Positions 21,017 through 32,984 of a DNA stretch of 64,000 bases are shown in pieces; position 1 is the stretch's first letter, and the number at the start of each line of letters is the position of its first letter. The DNA comes from Guillardia theta CCMP2712. Its lineage: Eukaryota; Cryptophyceae; Pyrenomonadales; Geminigeraceae. Made by a program: the position numbers and the translations under genes. Location: contig NW_005434666.1 of NCBI RefSeq assembly GCF_000315625.1, forward strand, positions 419,877 to 483,876, written 5' to 3'. Under the pieces are notes generated by a model, which had not been told where the DNA came from, did not search any database, and worked only from the letters and a program-made list of their open reading frames with translations.

Positions 21017-22778
21017 CTATGTCTGACATATGACGACATAGTTTCGAAAGTTGTTAAAACTGAGTTGGGCTTCCAGCTGGGAGCGTAGATTGCTCAATTG
21101 TATCACCAAGCGAAGAAACTGCGATGCCTTCCAGCGTGCCTGACTCTGATGACTATAAGAATACAAAGCAAAAATATGGTTTCGTAGAGCATAACTCCGT
21201 TGCTCACCGAGTCCGAAATCGCTCTTTGTTGTGTTGGCGCTTCGTACCGTAGTTGTCAACATCCAAGGTTTTTTGAACCTAGCGGTTTGAAAATCACACC
21301 CCGAGGTCTTACCCTCGAACAGGCTTACTCCATGGTTTCAAATCTTTGCGATGACAAATCTCGCGTGAGGTTTCTGACTTTGTCTCTCTCCTACAAATCT
21401 GGTCAGTAAGAGCATTTGCCTTGATGTTTACTGAGAGTACCTTCTCGATAGCCTCGTCAAACAAAGTCTCCTGATCCTTCAACTTCTTCTCCAACACTTG
21501 AGCTCGTTGTATTCTATATGAAAAAAATGAATAGAATGTTTCAAAATGCATGTTTCGAAATTCATACTCTTTCTTGATTCGATTTTGTAGCGTGAGCTCA
21601 TACCCACCCGACAAGCCATGGATTGCCTGTTCGAGAAAGGATGACTTCGCCTGCGGACATTATTACTTCAAGAGCCCTTGTACGTTTGTGCAGAGCAGCC
21701 AATACTAATCTACCTCTGCTGCCTCTGCTCTGTCACGTAGCTCCAGTACAGATCGTTGAAGGGTGTACTCGGCTGTTGCAAGAGCATTCGCTGATTTGTT
21801 GAGAACAGCTTGAACTCGTTCCATCTTATCTTGTAAGTCATCATGAAGCATTGAGGCGATATTCTCATCCACTGACACCTGAGCCTGCAGTCAAATTGAG
21901 GAATGTAACATAGTTGTAGGTAGAAGCTGTACATTTCCTCTCATCATCATCTCTTGAATTTTCTTCATGCTTGGGGCTTTGTTGCCCGAAGTATCCAGCA
22001 ATTTCGTCACCTGCCGCATTGACATCAGCAAAGTCGATAGCTGTAACACCAACCTCCTGCAAACATTCTTGAATTTCTTTGGTTTTCATGTCATATTGAG
22101 TCCAAGTTTCTTCCATCTTTCGAAACGCAAGTAAAGCTCGTCCGTGCTCATGTGCATTTTGTAACACGGGCCAATCATTTCTTCTCACTGTCACAACAGG
22201 AACGTCGTATTCCGGCAAGGAAGATGCAAAAAGAAATCTGCATAGAAAAAAGCAATGTCACAGGCCTCACAGGTTCATACAAGTGATGGCGAATACTTCT
22301 CATTCCAGGAGACCAGGACGATTGCAGATGCGCCCGCACTGATTCCATTCTTGACCTGATCGCCGACATACGTTGAGCCTTCTGAACCATCACTGTTGAG
22401 GATAACGCAGATGTTGCTGCTCACTTTCATCCTGTTCCGTAGCCTCACATCCGCTGCTGGAGGATCGGCCACAACGATCGAGCCTTCCAAATCTGAGCAA
22501 GGTGACGAGTTCAGGCCGAAAAGACAGATCTTCTCTACTTTGCCCTCGCTGAGAACGTATAGATATCCCGGAACATTCAAGGCAGAATCTTCAGGCGCCG
22601 TGAAAGGAAAGGTTTGCAGCGCCGGTCGATCAGTTTTGCCTCCATTTCGCAAGCTCTGCATGCTTCTACCAGCCTTGTCGCTCTGCAACATGCTGCTCCC
22701 TTGCAACTTCTCCTTTGGTTTTGGGCCACGGATGAGTTTTGCAGGCTCCCTTCCCGCAGATCTCGTAGGTTCTGCCAT
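21017..22778 (-). CDS. PA-domain plus coiled-coil protein
   Basis: ATG at 22778. A basic N-terminal stretch is followed by a segment resembling a protease-associated (PA) domain: I-C-L-F-G-L, G-S-I-V-V-A-D-P-P, Y-V-G-D-Q-V-K-N-G, A-S-A-I-V-L-V-S-W, and after an intron (donor GTATTC just after the W-N-E codons, acceptor at about 22235) L-P-E-Y-D-V-P-V-V-T-V. PA domains mediate protein interaction or substrate access. The remaining exons encode heptad-rich helices (Q-D-K-M-E-R-V-Q-A-V-L-N-K, V-L-E-L-R-D-R-A-E-A-A-E, L-E-K-K-L-K-D-Q-E-T-L-F) consistent with a coiled coil, ending at 21017. No protease domain or transmembrane helix is seen, which is unusual because PA domains normally lie in the secretory pathway. 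Exact exon borders at the C-terminal end are uncertain. Confidence 0.65.
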
Positions 22779-23572
22779 AGGATCCCAGGGGTTGTGTGGC
22801 AGGGGTGGAGAGTAAGGGGCTGGGAGGGGTGGAGGATCAAATGGTTGTACTCCAGCCTCCTCTCAGCATCTTTGCTCTAGAGCCTCCCGTCCAGCTCGAT
22901 GTTCCACCCTCCCTCCCTTGACCCCAACTACCCGCTCCCATCAACTGCCAGGACATGGCGGGTCCGCCTCCGGATCAAAAGGAATGATGGATGACCGGAG
23001 GGGGAAGATTCGAGAAGGGACACATCCCCGCTCTTACCCCAGTTTACCTGACGGTGGAGAGCGCGTGCGCCATGCGGTAAGGAGGAGACAGGGAGGAGGA
23101 GGAGGAGGAGGAGAGGACGGCAGAGGGAGCTTTCATGCCGTCTTTTCATGCAGCAGACTTGTATGTGGAGGCCAAGAGCGAGGAAGCGAGTGATGGAGGG
23201 AGGTAGGGTACAGGAAAGAGGGGCAGCGGTACTGGTTAGCTTCGAAGGTGATGTAGCAACAGGAGCACGGACAGAGAGGAACGAAAAGCTTACATGTCAG
23301 AAGATTGCGTCGGTGATGATGAATTCATGTGGGAAGATGTAGTTGCTCGTGAAATGTAGAAGTCGAACTATTAGATGCAAGGACCTGAGAAAGATGGGGT
23401 GAATCCTTCGGACAGAAAGGGCAGGACATGAAGCTTTCCATCTTGGTCATGAGGACTGGGACCGCCGCATCTCTTTTGAGCTGCTTGCACTTATGAGCCC
23501 TGAGTTGAACGGGATAGCAGCGGAGGGGTAGACACGATAGTCGCCCTGGCATCTAGAGGATTAGCCCGTATT
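22779..23572. other. Divergent intergenic region
   Basis: About 0.8 kb between two diverging start regions (PA-domain gene on the minus strand, disulfide isomerase on the plus strand). It has a GGAGGA tract at 23091-23114 and purine-rich stretches. It probably holds both promoters. No supported exon. Confidence 0.45.
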
Positions 23573-26050
23573 ATGACGAAGTTTTGGTGCCTGGGTGGCT
23601 TTACCTTGCTGTGACAAGAGACTTGTCAGGGATCCAGCAGCGAGGCGAGCTCTGCAACTTATCTTGGTCTCCACGTGCTGGTGTCTCGTGTCTTCGAACG
23701 CGATCGAGTTGACATCAACCAACTTCGAATCGACACTATCATCGGTCCGACTCCCCTCCCTCCCTCCCTCCCTCCCTCACTCACTCACTCACTCACTCAC
23801 TCACTCACTCACTCACTCACTCCTGCCCAGCCAACCTCTTTTTCTCACTCCTCGTTGCGACCTTCGTTGGATCCCTTCTTCGGCATGACATGACTGCACC
23901 CTCTGTGATGCTTCTGCTGCAGAAAGAAGGAATCTGGCTCGTCGACCTCTTCGCTCCTTGGTGCGGACACTGCAAACGTTTGGCACCCGAGTGGGACAGA
24001 GCTGCTGCACTTGCGGTTGGCAAGATGCCGATCCTCGACTCGAAGTGATCATTGGCTTCAGGAGAGCGAGAACTTACCTGTTTTCTTTGCCAAAGTCGAT
24101 TGCACCTCGTACGTTCATCGATACTTTGACTACGGCTTGTCTCTTTTTCCATGTTGTACCTTGTTGCGGGAGGCCTTTTCCGGCTCCTTTGGATGCTTGT
24201 CTTGACTACCTCTGACATTCGCTGTGTTTCCAACGCGCGACAGACACTCCAAAGTCTGTGACAAGTATGTAGCTAGCTGGGATGCTTGCTGTGCTGATGA
24301 AAGAACGCGAAGGTACGAAGTCGACGGCTACCCGAGTCTTCGCGTCCTCTCTTCCGACGGCAAGGTTTTGAAACCGTTCCGAGGTGAAGTCTGGATATCA
24401 GTCCATTGAGTGTTGAAATCCCCCCCAAAGGAGGAAGGACTGCAGATGCCCTCGTTGAGTACGCCCGCAAGCTTTCAAGTCCAGCGACTGTGAAGCTCAA
24501 CACAGCCAAGGTTCGCGCGTGAAAGGATCCTGCTCACGAGTTTGATCGAGTGAATTGATTGCAGGAGGTCAAGGAATTCATCGAGAAGAACACCGCCTCT
24601 TTCATTCTGTTCGAGCCTGAGAATGTCGAAGTGAGTTGAAGTACGGCTTTCACTCGCCCTGATGTTGGAGGAGGGGGAGGAGGCCTCCATGTTCAAGCAA
24701 GAGTTCCTCAAGGCTGCCACCATGCAGTCGGATGTCGCCAGCATCGCAGTCGCACCAGGTGGATGAGATGACATCTGTTGACGTGGCATGACGAGTTTCT
24801 TCCCTTCTGCAGAGTACACAGGAGATGACTTGGAGTTCCGAATCATGCTGGACGGACGGACAGTGCAGGTGAATGAGTGGATGTTGCTTGTCTGTCCTCA
24901 TCCTCATTGCCAGGAGGATGTCGGTCTCGGAGGAAAGCTCGTTGTCTTCAGAGAGAAAGAGGCGAAGTGAGTTAGAGCGAAGAAGGGGAAGGGGAGGGGG
25001 GGGGCGCTGATTTTCATGCTCACGTCTGCTCTCAGGTGCCTCTCCTCCTCCATCAACAGGACGGCGGAGGCTCTCAGCCACTGGATCGATGGGCACAGGT
25101 TGGCGTGCGATGATGTGCTGGGCGATCATACGATGAATGACTTCTCCTCCTCCCTTCCTCCTCTCCTCCTCCCTTCCTCCTCTCCTCCTCTCTTCCTCCT
25201 CTCCTCCTCCTTCTCGACAGGTTCCCGATGCTGTCCAAGGTGGACGCATCCAACTACAGAGCCCTGGGGGAGAGGAACAAGCCGCTTGTGATCGCTGTGC
25301 TGCGGGGGAAGGCGAGGCCCGCGGGCCAGGAAGGGCAAGCTGAAGGAGAGGAGGACGACTCGTTTGAGAGTATCCCCATCAACATCGAGTTCCTGCAGAC
25401 TGTGCGGGGGCTCGCGCGAGAGTTGGAGGATGACTTCGGGTTCGGGTACCTCAACGGGAAGCAGTGGGAGCAGTTTGTGGTGAAGTTCGGCATCAGCACA
25501 AGGGTGCTGCCTCGCCTCCTCATCATCGACGTGCAGAAGGAACACTTCCTGCCTGTCCCCGTCGATGTCAAGGGGCATCACGGATTCTCTGAGTACCTTG
25601 GGAAGGTGAAGAGCGGAGAGATCAAGGTGAGAGAGCTGGTGCAGGATGTTTTGAAAGTGAGTGCTATGCAACCCAGATGTCGAGGAACTTCAAGACCATG
25701 GTGAAAGAGTTCGTCAAAGAGAACAAGTGAGTTGGAGGATGAGTAGGGAGGGAGGAGGAGGAGGAAGAGGATTGAAGATGAAGGTGAAAATCAACAAAGA
25801 AGAAAAGGCTAGATATAGATAGTGTAGATGGTTGAAGAGGAGGAGGATGGGAGGCGGGCGGAGGAGATGGTGGTGATGGAGGAAGGTGGAGACGTTGGAG
25901 GTGGTCAGGGAGGAGGAGGACTGCAGCCTATCTGACAGCGGCGGCAGGACTCTTCTCATGCAGGGCGGAGGAGTGCTGGGAGTCTTGATCGTCCTGGTGG
26001 TCGTGGTGTGGAGCATCATGAGCTCTAGAGGGAAGAAGAAGGAGGAATGA
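23573..26050 (+). CDS. TMX3-like transmembrane protein disulfide isomerase
   Basis: An ER membrane thiol oxidoreductase. The first exon encodes a hydrophobic signal peptide ending near S-S-N-A and runs to 23744. The exact start is unresolved: an ATG at 23573 would need a tiny intron, and a GTG at 23595 is in frame. Exon 23923-24015 has the thioredoxin active site W-C-G-H-C (F-A-P-W-C-G-H-C-K). Later exons give [16 protein letters not shown] with the cis-Pro, and F-R-G-G-R-T, the normal thioredoxin-fold order. Further exons form redox-inactive thioredoxin-like domains (no second CxxC seen) up to about 25670. The last exon carries a Val/Leu-rich transmembrane helix ([11 protein letters not shown]) and ends K-K-K-E-E, a KKxx-type ER retrieval signal. 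This one-CxxC, C-terminal-TM layout is that of TMX3. Roughly 13 short introns. Confidence 0.87.
23755..23822. repeat. (CCCT)n followed by (CACT)n in intron 1 of the isomerase gene
   Basis: Tetranucleotide repeats: about five CCCT copies and then about thirteen CACT copies, inside the intron between the signal-peptide exon and the active-site exon. Confidence 0.85.
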
Positions 26051-26135
26051 AGGGCTGACAAACATGTAGAGGATAAAATTTCTGATAGGAGACCAAGTTT
26101 TTTTGAGTGAGTGTAATGAAGATTCTAGATTACAG

Positions 26136-27061
26136 TCAGACTTTTGACGACCTGCTCACCTCGTCCGACTCTTCTCCTGTCTGGCTGTAAAACTTCATCT
26201 CGCCGTCTTGAAAGATCGCCGTCTGCTCCCCTTCCGAGAACACCTGCCAGTCGCTCTCACGTCTCCTCTCCCGCTCTCTTCCCCTTCCTCCCTCCTCTCT
26301 CCTTCCCACCCGCGCCCACCATCTCCTCCCCATTCCCTTCCCGCCCCCCCTCCCTCTGCTCTCCTACAGCTCACCTGCACATCCGTCGCTGTCCTCAGAG
26401 AGGCGGAGAGCGACAAGTCTGTCTTCTTCGTCCATTCCAACGACATGACCATCATCCCATCCTCATACCTGCGAGCTGAGGTGAACCAACAGCTCCTTCC
26501 CCCCCACCGCCCCTCCCCTCCCCTCCCTCCCCTCCCCTTCCTCCCCTCCCCTTCCTCCCCTCCCCTTCCTCGACACTCACATCTTTCCGTCGAAAAGAGA
26601 AGCATCCAGCTCCGCCTGTCGCTTTCCTTCGCTCTCTTCCACCTCATCCAAGTGAACCTTTGGCGACCAGTCAGCGAGCAGGACAGGAAGGAGCGCTCAG
26701 ACCTCAGGGGGCGGAACTGTCTCCTCCTTCTTTTTCTCCTCCTTCACCGTCCTGGACAAGGTCTGCAGGACCTTGAGCTGGTCCTCCGACTCCCTCCACT
26801 TCCTTTCAGCTTCCTTGACCTGCACCATCGATCCTTTCAGTCGGGTCTCCTCGCCTCCTCGCCTCAACCTTCTCCTCCAGCTCTGCTCGCATCTTGTCGG
26901 CCTTCTGTCTCTCCTCCTCGATCGCTTTCTTTCGGCTCTCTTCTGCAATCTTGTGCTGCAAATCAGAACATCCGCTGCCCTCTCCTCCTCCTCCTCCTCC
27001 TCCTCCTCCTCCTCCTCCTCCTCCTCCTCCTCCTCCTCCTCCTCATGATCATGATCATGAT

Positions 27062-27093
<32 letters not shown>

Positions 27094-27503
27094 TCACCAC
27101 CACCACCATCAATCCGCATGCCCAAGTCCCCCGCCCCCTACTTCTCTTTCCGTTATTGCCCCACCTTGTGCACATCCTCCCTTACAGATTCTCCGACAAT
27201 TTCTGTTCTGATGCCATCGCGAGACTGGGGAAAAGGAAGAGTGTCGAGGAAAGCATCAGGTAGGTCGGGGAACCTGAAAAGTTTGATGAGAGTTCGAGGA
27301 GCAAGTACGAAAGTGTGGGGGGTGCTGAGGAGGAAGATGATGAGGAACAGAAGGGGGCGGATTGGAAGGAGAAGGTGTAGCAGCAGCAGTTTTGTTCGAG
27401 GTTCTTACTTTCTTCTTCTCCGCAGCTCTTCGTCAAGAACAATGTGTTCTTTCCTCGCCCGATCGAGAGCTCGAACTGCCTCCTCGCTCCTGGTGGAACT
27501 TCG

Positions 27504-27539
<36 letters not shown>

Positions 27540-30500
27540 CTCTTTGTCCTCAACCCCCAACATCCCACTCACACCAATCAACCCGCCATCATCTGCATCC
27601 CACCCATCTCTTCAACCTTTGCTGAGCCTCAGCGACTCGCTTCCTCCTTCGCTCGATCTCCAACCTCATCTTCTCCTCCTGCGCGCTGTCCCACGAGCTC
27701 TTGAGCACCTGCCGCAGATCGTCACGGCAAGAGCGCCTAATCTTGTTCCTCTTCCTCTTCCGTAATCTCCCGTGGCCGAATGTCGAGCGTCATTCTTGAA
27801 GCAAAGAGTCAGAGGACAGCTGAGGCAAAGGCGAAAGAGAGAGGAAGATAAGGCGAGGAAGGAGCAAGAGGACGAAGACGTGACGATAATGATGATGATG
27901 ATGGTGGAGGAGGAGGAGGAGGAGGAGGATCAGGAGGAGGATCAGGAGGAGGAGGAGGCTGTGGAGAAAGGGGAAACGGAGCAGGGCAACCTGCGGCATC
28001 TTATCAACGCTGTCTCAATGGCTGCGATCCACTTGTCGACCGACTGAAGTCTCTCGATCAGCATCTGCTACAGGATAAGCATGAGCTACCTGAGAGGAGC
28101 CGAGGTCCCACTCGCACGAGCTCGAATCTGAGGAGGGGATGAGAGCGATAAGAATGTGCTCCGAGCCGAGAGTTGAGCACGAAAAAGGACGAGGACGAGG
28201 ATGTAGATGGGGGGGGGAAGAGAGGGGGAGAGAAAGGGGAGGACAGAATGGAGACGAAGTGACGTCTGGGGTTGTTCGCGGTTGCCTCGAACACGAACTC
28301 TTCTCCCACCAATCAGAACCCCTACCTTGAAACTTCACCTCCACACAGGTGCCTTTCTTCCTTGCGATGCTAGCAGATCAACTTCAGGGCCACGAGAACG
28401 AGGACGAGGATTGCGGGGATTTACCTGCTTACTATCTCGAGGCCGAATGCGTTGGAACATCCTCCACTCCGACTGGAAGAGAAGATCAGAAGAGAAGCCG
28501 AGGAGCGATCCGAGCTACTTCTCGTCGTTGAAGAGGAGGAGGCCAGTTGATCGCAGCACCAGCATCTTGCGCTGCCGCATTGCTTCACATAGCAGCGCAC
28601 ACGACAGGGATGTTTGACAGGGGAGAGAGGATGGAGGAAGGAGGAACAGGAAAGGAGAAGGAGAAACCTGCCATCCCCCAAGAGGTCCTTCTCGTTTCAC
28701 TTTGATCCATCCTTCCTGCCCTCGTCGTCAGCTCTTGGGTACATGAGAGAGGGACGGGAAAGACCATCAGCTCAGGCTCTGCCCCTCTTCTCTTGTCTGC
28801 CTTCTTGATGCTCTCCTGCTGGGACTTGGCGCAAGGTAAGGGATCGCGCTCCCTCTCAAGCTTCGCCCTACCTCCTTGCGCTGCTGTGCTCGAAAAGCTT
28901 CCAGACGGATCTTCAAGATCGTTTTGAGTAACAGAAGAGGAGAGATGGAACGCGGGACGAAGCAGAGGGGAGGGAGGGGAGGAGGAAGATGTAGAGGAAA
29001 GGAGGGGCGGGAGAGCGGGGAGGAGAATGACCTCTGCTTTTGCTGCCTCAAAGCTGCCAAAAGTCTCACAGGAGGAGCGACCCCGTCAGCTCTCACCGGA
29101 ACTCTTCCTCAGCTGCTTCTCTCCTTGCTCGCTCCACCTCCTGCTCCAAACCTCAGACGAGCAGACGAGCAGGCCCAACATACCTGAGCTGCTTCCTCGG
29201 CCTTTCGTCGTGATTCATCAGCTTCTCGCTGCGAGAGGAGGAGAGGCAAAAGAGAGATCAAGTGAGGATGTGCGGGACAGTGAGGAGGAGAAAGTGAGAT
29301 AAGCTCCTTGCCGTTCGCCCTCCCTCGCACCTTCATCTTCAACAACTCTTCATCCTGCAGCGACAAACAGTTGTATTGATAGTCGGCACTCCTGCTCTCC
29401 AAGTTAACATGGGTTCGTGAAGTCACAACCTTCAAGCACTTGGTCCCATCTGCATGCAGAATCTCCATGACGCGGATGACAGGAAGATGCTTGAGCTGCT
29501 GCTGGAGGCTCTCGACCTCTCTTTCCTTCTCCAACAGCGAGATCTTGAGCCCCTGCACTGCCTCCTGCAGCTCTTGGATGCTCCTGCTCATCTGATGCAC
29601 AACCGACATCAACCCTGAGGGGAGTGACCTCGCGACCTTTCTCGCCTGGAGGAAGATCTCGTCGAGCCTCTGATGGAATGAAGCGAGGGAGAGATCTGAA
29701 GGAAAAGGAGAAAGACAAGTCAGAGAAGAGAAGACTGGAGAGTCAGAGGTTCAACAGGAAGACATGTGACAGGCCGTCATCACAGCAGAAGATCAAGTTC
29801 AAGTATGAGATCGAAGGATTTACCTCCGTCAGTTATGATTTCATTGTCTGGATCCTCTTGCAGTCTTCCTGCGATGTATCTTTGATTGATCTGGTGGCGA
29901 ACAGCGCGGCATAGGGGACTTTGACCATGTTTGATCCCCTCCACGAGAATACGAGCATAGCTCTCAGGCAGCTTCTCCATCATGCTGCTGCTTGCTGCTT
30001 CAAGCTCATCGAGTAGATTCTGGCTGTTGCTAATGCCAAGGTTATCATCAAACTCTTGCACAGAATCTCGTTTGTCCTTCAGTATGTGCGATCTCAGGAA
30101 GATGGCAAGCTCGCTTTTTCCTTCGCAGAGATCTTGCAAGATCACTTGTGCATGAGCTTGCGGCAAGCCATCCAACATTGAGTTAGCCTCATGAAACGCG
30201 TTGGAAACCAGACGTTCTGCTTCCTTCAACTCCGAGCTTGATATCTGTGACATTTCGGGTAAGCGAGTTGCACTTGTCGCGTTGGAGACAGCATGCTGAT
30301 AGATCATTCCTGCAAGACCATCGTTGTGAGCTACAACTTCCTTCATGAGCGAATCTGCCTGCTCCTTTGGCAGTTTATCGACCATCACAGTGGCTTCATC
30401 GACGAACTCGGAAAAGAGTCTCTCAATCTCTTGTAGTTCAGCTACAAGTGGGTTTCAGTATCATTCTCAAGGGCATCACCCCCCTGCTCACCTTCCGTGG

Positions 30501-30540
30501 CAAAATTTGCATCGTCTTGCTCCGGCTTAATTTCCATCAT
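26136..30540 (-). CDS. Long coiled-coil protein, function unknown
   Basis: Start ATG at 30540 after an in-frame upstream stop. Well-supported exons are 30492-30540, 29824-30441 and 29331-29695. The N-terminal 200 residues contain repeated helical units with D-K-L-P-K-E-Q, D-G-L-P-Q-A-H and E-K-L-P-E-S-Y spaced at intervals, perhaps a degenerate helical repeat. A coiled coil follows (I-S-L-L-E-K-E-R-E-V-E-S-L). Later short exons on the same strand give E-A-D-E-S-R-R-K-A-E-E-A and similar Arg/Glu heptads. The last recognisable exons (26470-26390 and 26265-26160) encode a beta-rich region with S-E-G-E-Q-T-A-I-F-Q-D-G-E-M. That faintly recalls the G-box repeats at the C-terminus of CPAP/TCP10 proteins, but I cannot confirm it. 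Exons between 26.6 and 28.9 kb are poorly resolved because introns are packed with simple repeats. A cytoskeletal or centriolar role would be speculation. Confidence 0.55.
26982..27042. repeat. (CCT)n trinucleotide repeat
   Basis: About twenty CCT/CTC triplets within the coiled-coil gene, followed directly by a TGATCA-type repeat (27044-27068) and a CAG/CAC tract (27070-27110). Read on the minus strand it gives poly-Glu. I treat it as intronic. Confidence 0.85.
27509..27536. repeat. (AC)n dinucleotide microsatellite
   Basis: About 14 AC dinucleotides, probably in an intron of the coiled-coil gene. Confidence 0.9.
27890..27960. repeat. GATGAT/GGAGGA trinucleotide tract
   Basis: ATGATGATG followed by GGAGGAGGA with two GATCAG interruptions. 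On the + strand it would encode Met and Glu runs. No supporting exon structure is seen, so it is likely intronic sequence of the minus-strand coiled-coil gene. Confidence 0.75.
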
Positions 30541-31204
30541 CCTTGGACTAATGAGGATCAAGTCCTCGAGGTCCTCAGTGGCAATCTTCTTGGAATGACA
30601 CGATCCTTCAAGTCAAAGGAGCTCGATGTGCATCTCCTGCTCCTATCAAGACTAGAGCCTCCCCCGCTCTACTGTCCTTCCCCTCGCCATCCGCATTCTT
30701 CAACTGCAAGTCGGAGACCTGGCTCTGCTGTGAGCCTGCCTCAGGATCATGCCGGGCCTCCGGCCGGGCCCGGCCGGCCCAGGGCAACTTGGACTGATAA
30801 GGACCAGAAGAGAAGAACCGTTCCGAGATTAAGATTTACAGGAGATTCATTGATAGAGGACAATCTGTGCTCAAAATTCATAGCAATGGAAAAACAAAAG
30901 TGGAACTATGGTACACTTCTAAAGATGTTTTTTTTTTGCCTGCACTGCTTCCATTCTAGGATGCACCTACCCAAATCCCCTCCAAGGATTCCAAGAATGG
31001 AGGCAGTTGTGCATGTGCAACAAATAATATAAAGCTGCGCAAAAGAATTTCTACCTATATTTCTACCAAGACAGTTATTAAAAAAGTTTTAAAATATTTT
31101 TCCTGTTCCCAATATATTTATACCCTGTTGTACAACATATCATCAATGTTTGGTCCTTTGTACCAATCAGTATATATTTATAATATTTTATATGTGAATT
31201 TATC
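30541..31204. other. Divergent intergenic region
   Basis: Separates the starts of the coiled-coil gene and the first membrane paralogue. It includes a short palindromic GC patch at about 30757-30782 (GGCCTCCGGCCGGGCCCGGCCGGCC-like) and an AT-rich stretch (31075-31200) with TATATTTATA motifs immediately upstream of the ATG at 31205, a plausible promoter. No coding exon supported. Confidence 0.45.
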
Positions 31205-32531
31205 ATGGCGACGTTCAAGATGAGGAATGCCTGCGCCTTTCCCTCCTCCTCCTCCCTCCTCCTCCTCCTTCTCCTCCTCCTTACGTCATCAACATTTATC
31301 GAGTGCTCTCAAGCACCTGCTAGACATCTAAAGCACTTGAACACAGGCAACGTTTTAAAGCGAAGAAGTTCATTTGCAGTGTTGGACAGCTATGATCACG
31401 ACGATGATCACGACGATGATCACGACGATGATCACGACGATGACGATGATGACATAGATCACGATCATGGAGGAACAGGAGGGTCGGATGATGACGATGT
31501 ACCAGCTTCACCAGCTCCATCACCAGCTCCATCACCAGCTCCATCACCAGCACCCACTCCAGCTTCACCGGCACCCACTCCAGCTTCGCCAGCACCTACT
31601 CCAGCTTCGCCAGCACCTACTCCAGCTTCGCCAGCACCCACTCCAGCTTCGCCAGCACCCACTCCAGCTTCGCCAGCTCCAACGCCAGCAACGCCAGCTC
31701 CCTCGCCAACAACCTCAACTCCAGGTCCTAATCAAATAAGCACACAAAGCACAAGTTCGAACGTAGCGAACCTAGCTGTTTCTTTGCCGCTGACTTTGAA
31801 CGACTTCAATTCTGATGCTCAATCAAACTTCAAAAAAGCCGTCGCTGCATCGGCTGGCACATCCATCTCCTCTGTGATCATAACTGGCATCACCGTCCTG
31901 ACAACACGTCGCCGATTGTTATCTGCATCGATTCTTGTCCATTTCAGCATTTTAGCAAAGGATGCGCAGCAGGCGACAGACATCAAAAATAGTTTTTCTG
32001 TGGACTCGTTGAATAAGGAGCTCATCAAGAATGGATTGCCTCAGGCTTCGATACAGATTGTGAAGCCAAGTACAGGAGCATCCGACAACACATACTTGGT
32101 GAGCCGCCTTACATGTCTATTTTGAACTCTGATATAGAACAGTACGTCGGAATTGGTGGAGGGATACTCTTTGCTGGAATTATGGGAATGGGTCTATGGA
32201 GAAGACTGAGGAAGAATCGGGTAGAGCTTTTCTTGTATTGCTATTCCCTCTCATCTTGGGCGAGTTTCCTGGCCTTGCTCTTATTGTAACTTTGCAGGTA
32301 AAGACTCTTGCAAGAGAAGTGAGACCCGAGACCTTCGGCTCAGGAATTTGTGAGTGGCAAATTACTGTGAACGAAAGTTCATCAGAAACTGACTTGAGTT
32401 GCCATGGTTTTCCAGTGGTCATTCCCACAGATGGAAAGTTGCCTACTCCCAGCGCCCCTCCCTTGACTGTTCTGCATGGAGAATATGATCCTGAAGACAG
32501 AGACGAGTATTTCGCCAATTATTTTCCTTAA
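31205..32531 (+). CDS. Type I membrane protein with His/Asp-rich and Pro-Ala stalk, paralogue 1 (379 aa)
   Basis: Four exons (31205-32098, 32143-32220, 32298-32349, 32416-32531) join in phase. A poly-Leu signal peptide is followed by a strongly acidic block of repeated D-H-D-D units (residues about 63-95) that could bind divalent metal. Next is a stalk of P-A-S/T-P-A-P repeats, then a roughly 110-residue domain (L-P-L-T, F-K-K-A-V-A, T-S-I-S-S-V-I-I-T, R-R-R-L-L, S-L-N-K-E-L-I-K-N-G-L-P). A transmembrane helix is encoded by its own 78-bp exon (G-I-G-G-G-I-L-F-A-G-I-M-G), and an acidic Tyr-containing cytoplasmic tail ends Y-F-A-N-Y-F-P. The same layout occurs in the next two genes and at the C-terminus of the subtilisin-like protein. 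I do not know a name for the domain; a SEA-like surface role is a guess. Confidence 0.85.
31392..31700 (+). repeat. Coding minisatellites (Asp/His 12-mer and Pro-Ala 21-mer)
   Basis: Within paralogue 1. About four copies of GATCACGACGAT (31395-31442) encode D-H-D-D. Three copies of a 12-mer (CCAGCTCCATCA) and about six copies of a 21-mer based on CCAGCACCCACTCCAGCTTCG (to about 31690) encode P-A-P-S and P-A-P-T-P-A-S. Copy number is likely polymorphic. Confidence 0.9.
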
Positions 32532-32984
32532 GAGTGATGCGGCCAAGTAACTATGATGGCTTGGGCCGCCACTGATGTCCCCGCCAGCCCAATCATGTTG
32601 CGGGTTCAAGTAGTGAGTAGAGAATGTCGTTCCGTTTCCGTACTGTGAATGTATATTATCATATAGTAGTGTAGACCTGCCAGTAGATTTACTTGTCCCT
32701 CTCACCACCAGAGCACAAATCCTTCAAGTGATACGATTGCAAGATGCCGTCTGTAGTTTTAAATGCTATTAGAAATTGTACCTGAGTTTTATTTTAAAAA
32801 GAGTCTATTACATTATTATGTTTTATCTCTATCAGTGACAGTCACAGGTACCCTGCTTCCTACCCATCGATGACCCCCCAACTTCTCTACATTCGGACCC
32901 CACCAATCGAGAGGTATACCTACCTACTGTTTGCAGGTGTCGTAGACCCCACCACAGCGTGGTTCACCCCGCCAGGAAGACTGG
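32532..32984. other. Intergenic region between paralogues 1 and 2
   Basis: Short spacer with the 3' region of paralogue 1 (AT-rich near 32755-32830) and the presumed promoter of paralogue 2, including a GACCCCACCA motif repeated at 32897 and 32946. No exon seen. Confidence 0.4.

Noticed and set aside
26697-27125. Minus-strand frame with a long poly-Glu run
   Set aside because: The run is simply the (CCT)n repeat; no splice-compatible flanking homology supports it as coding.
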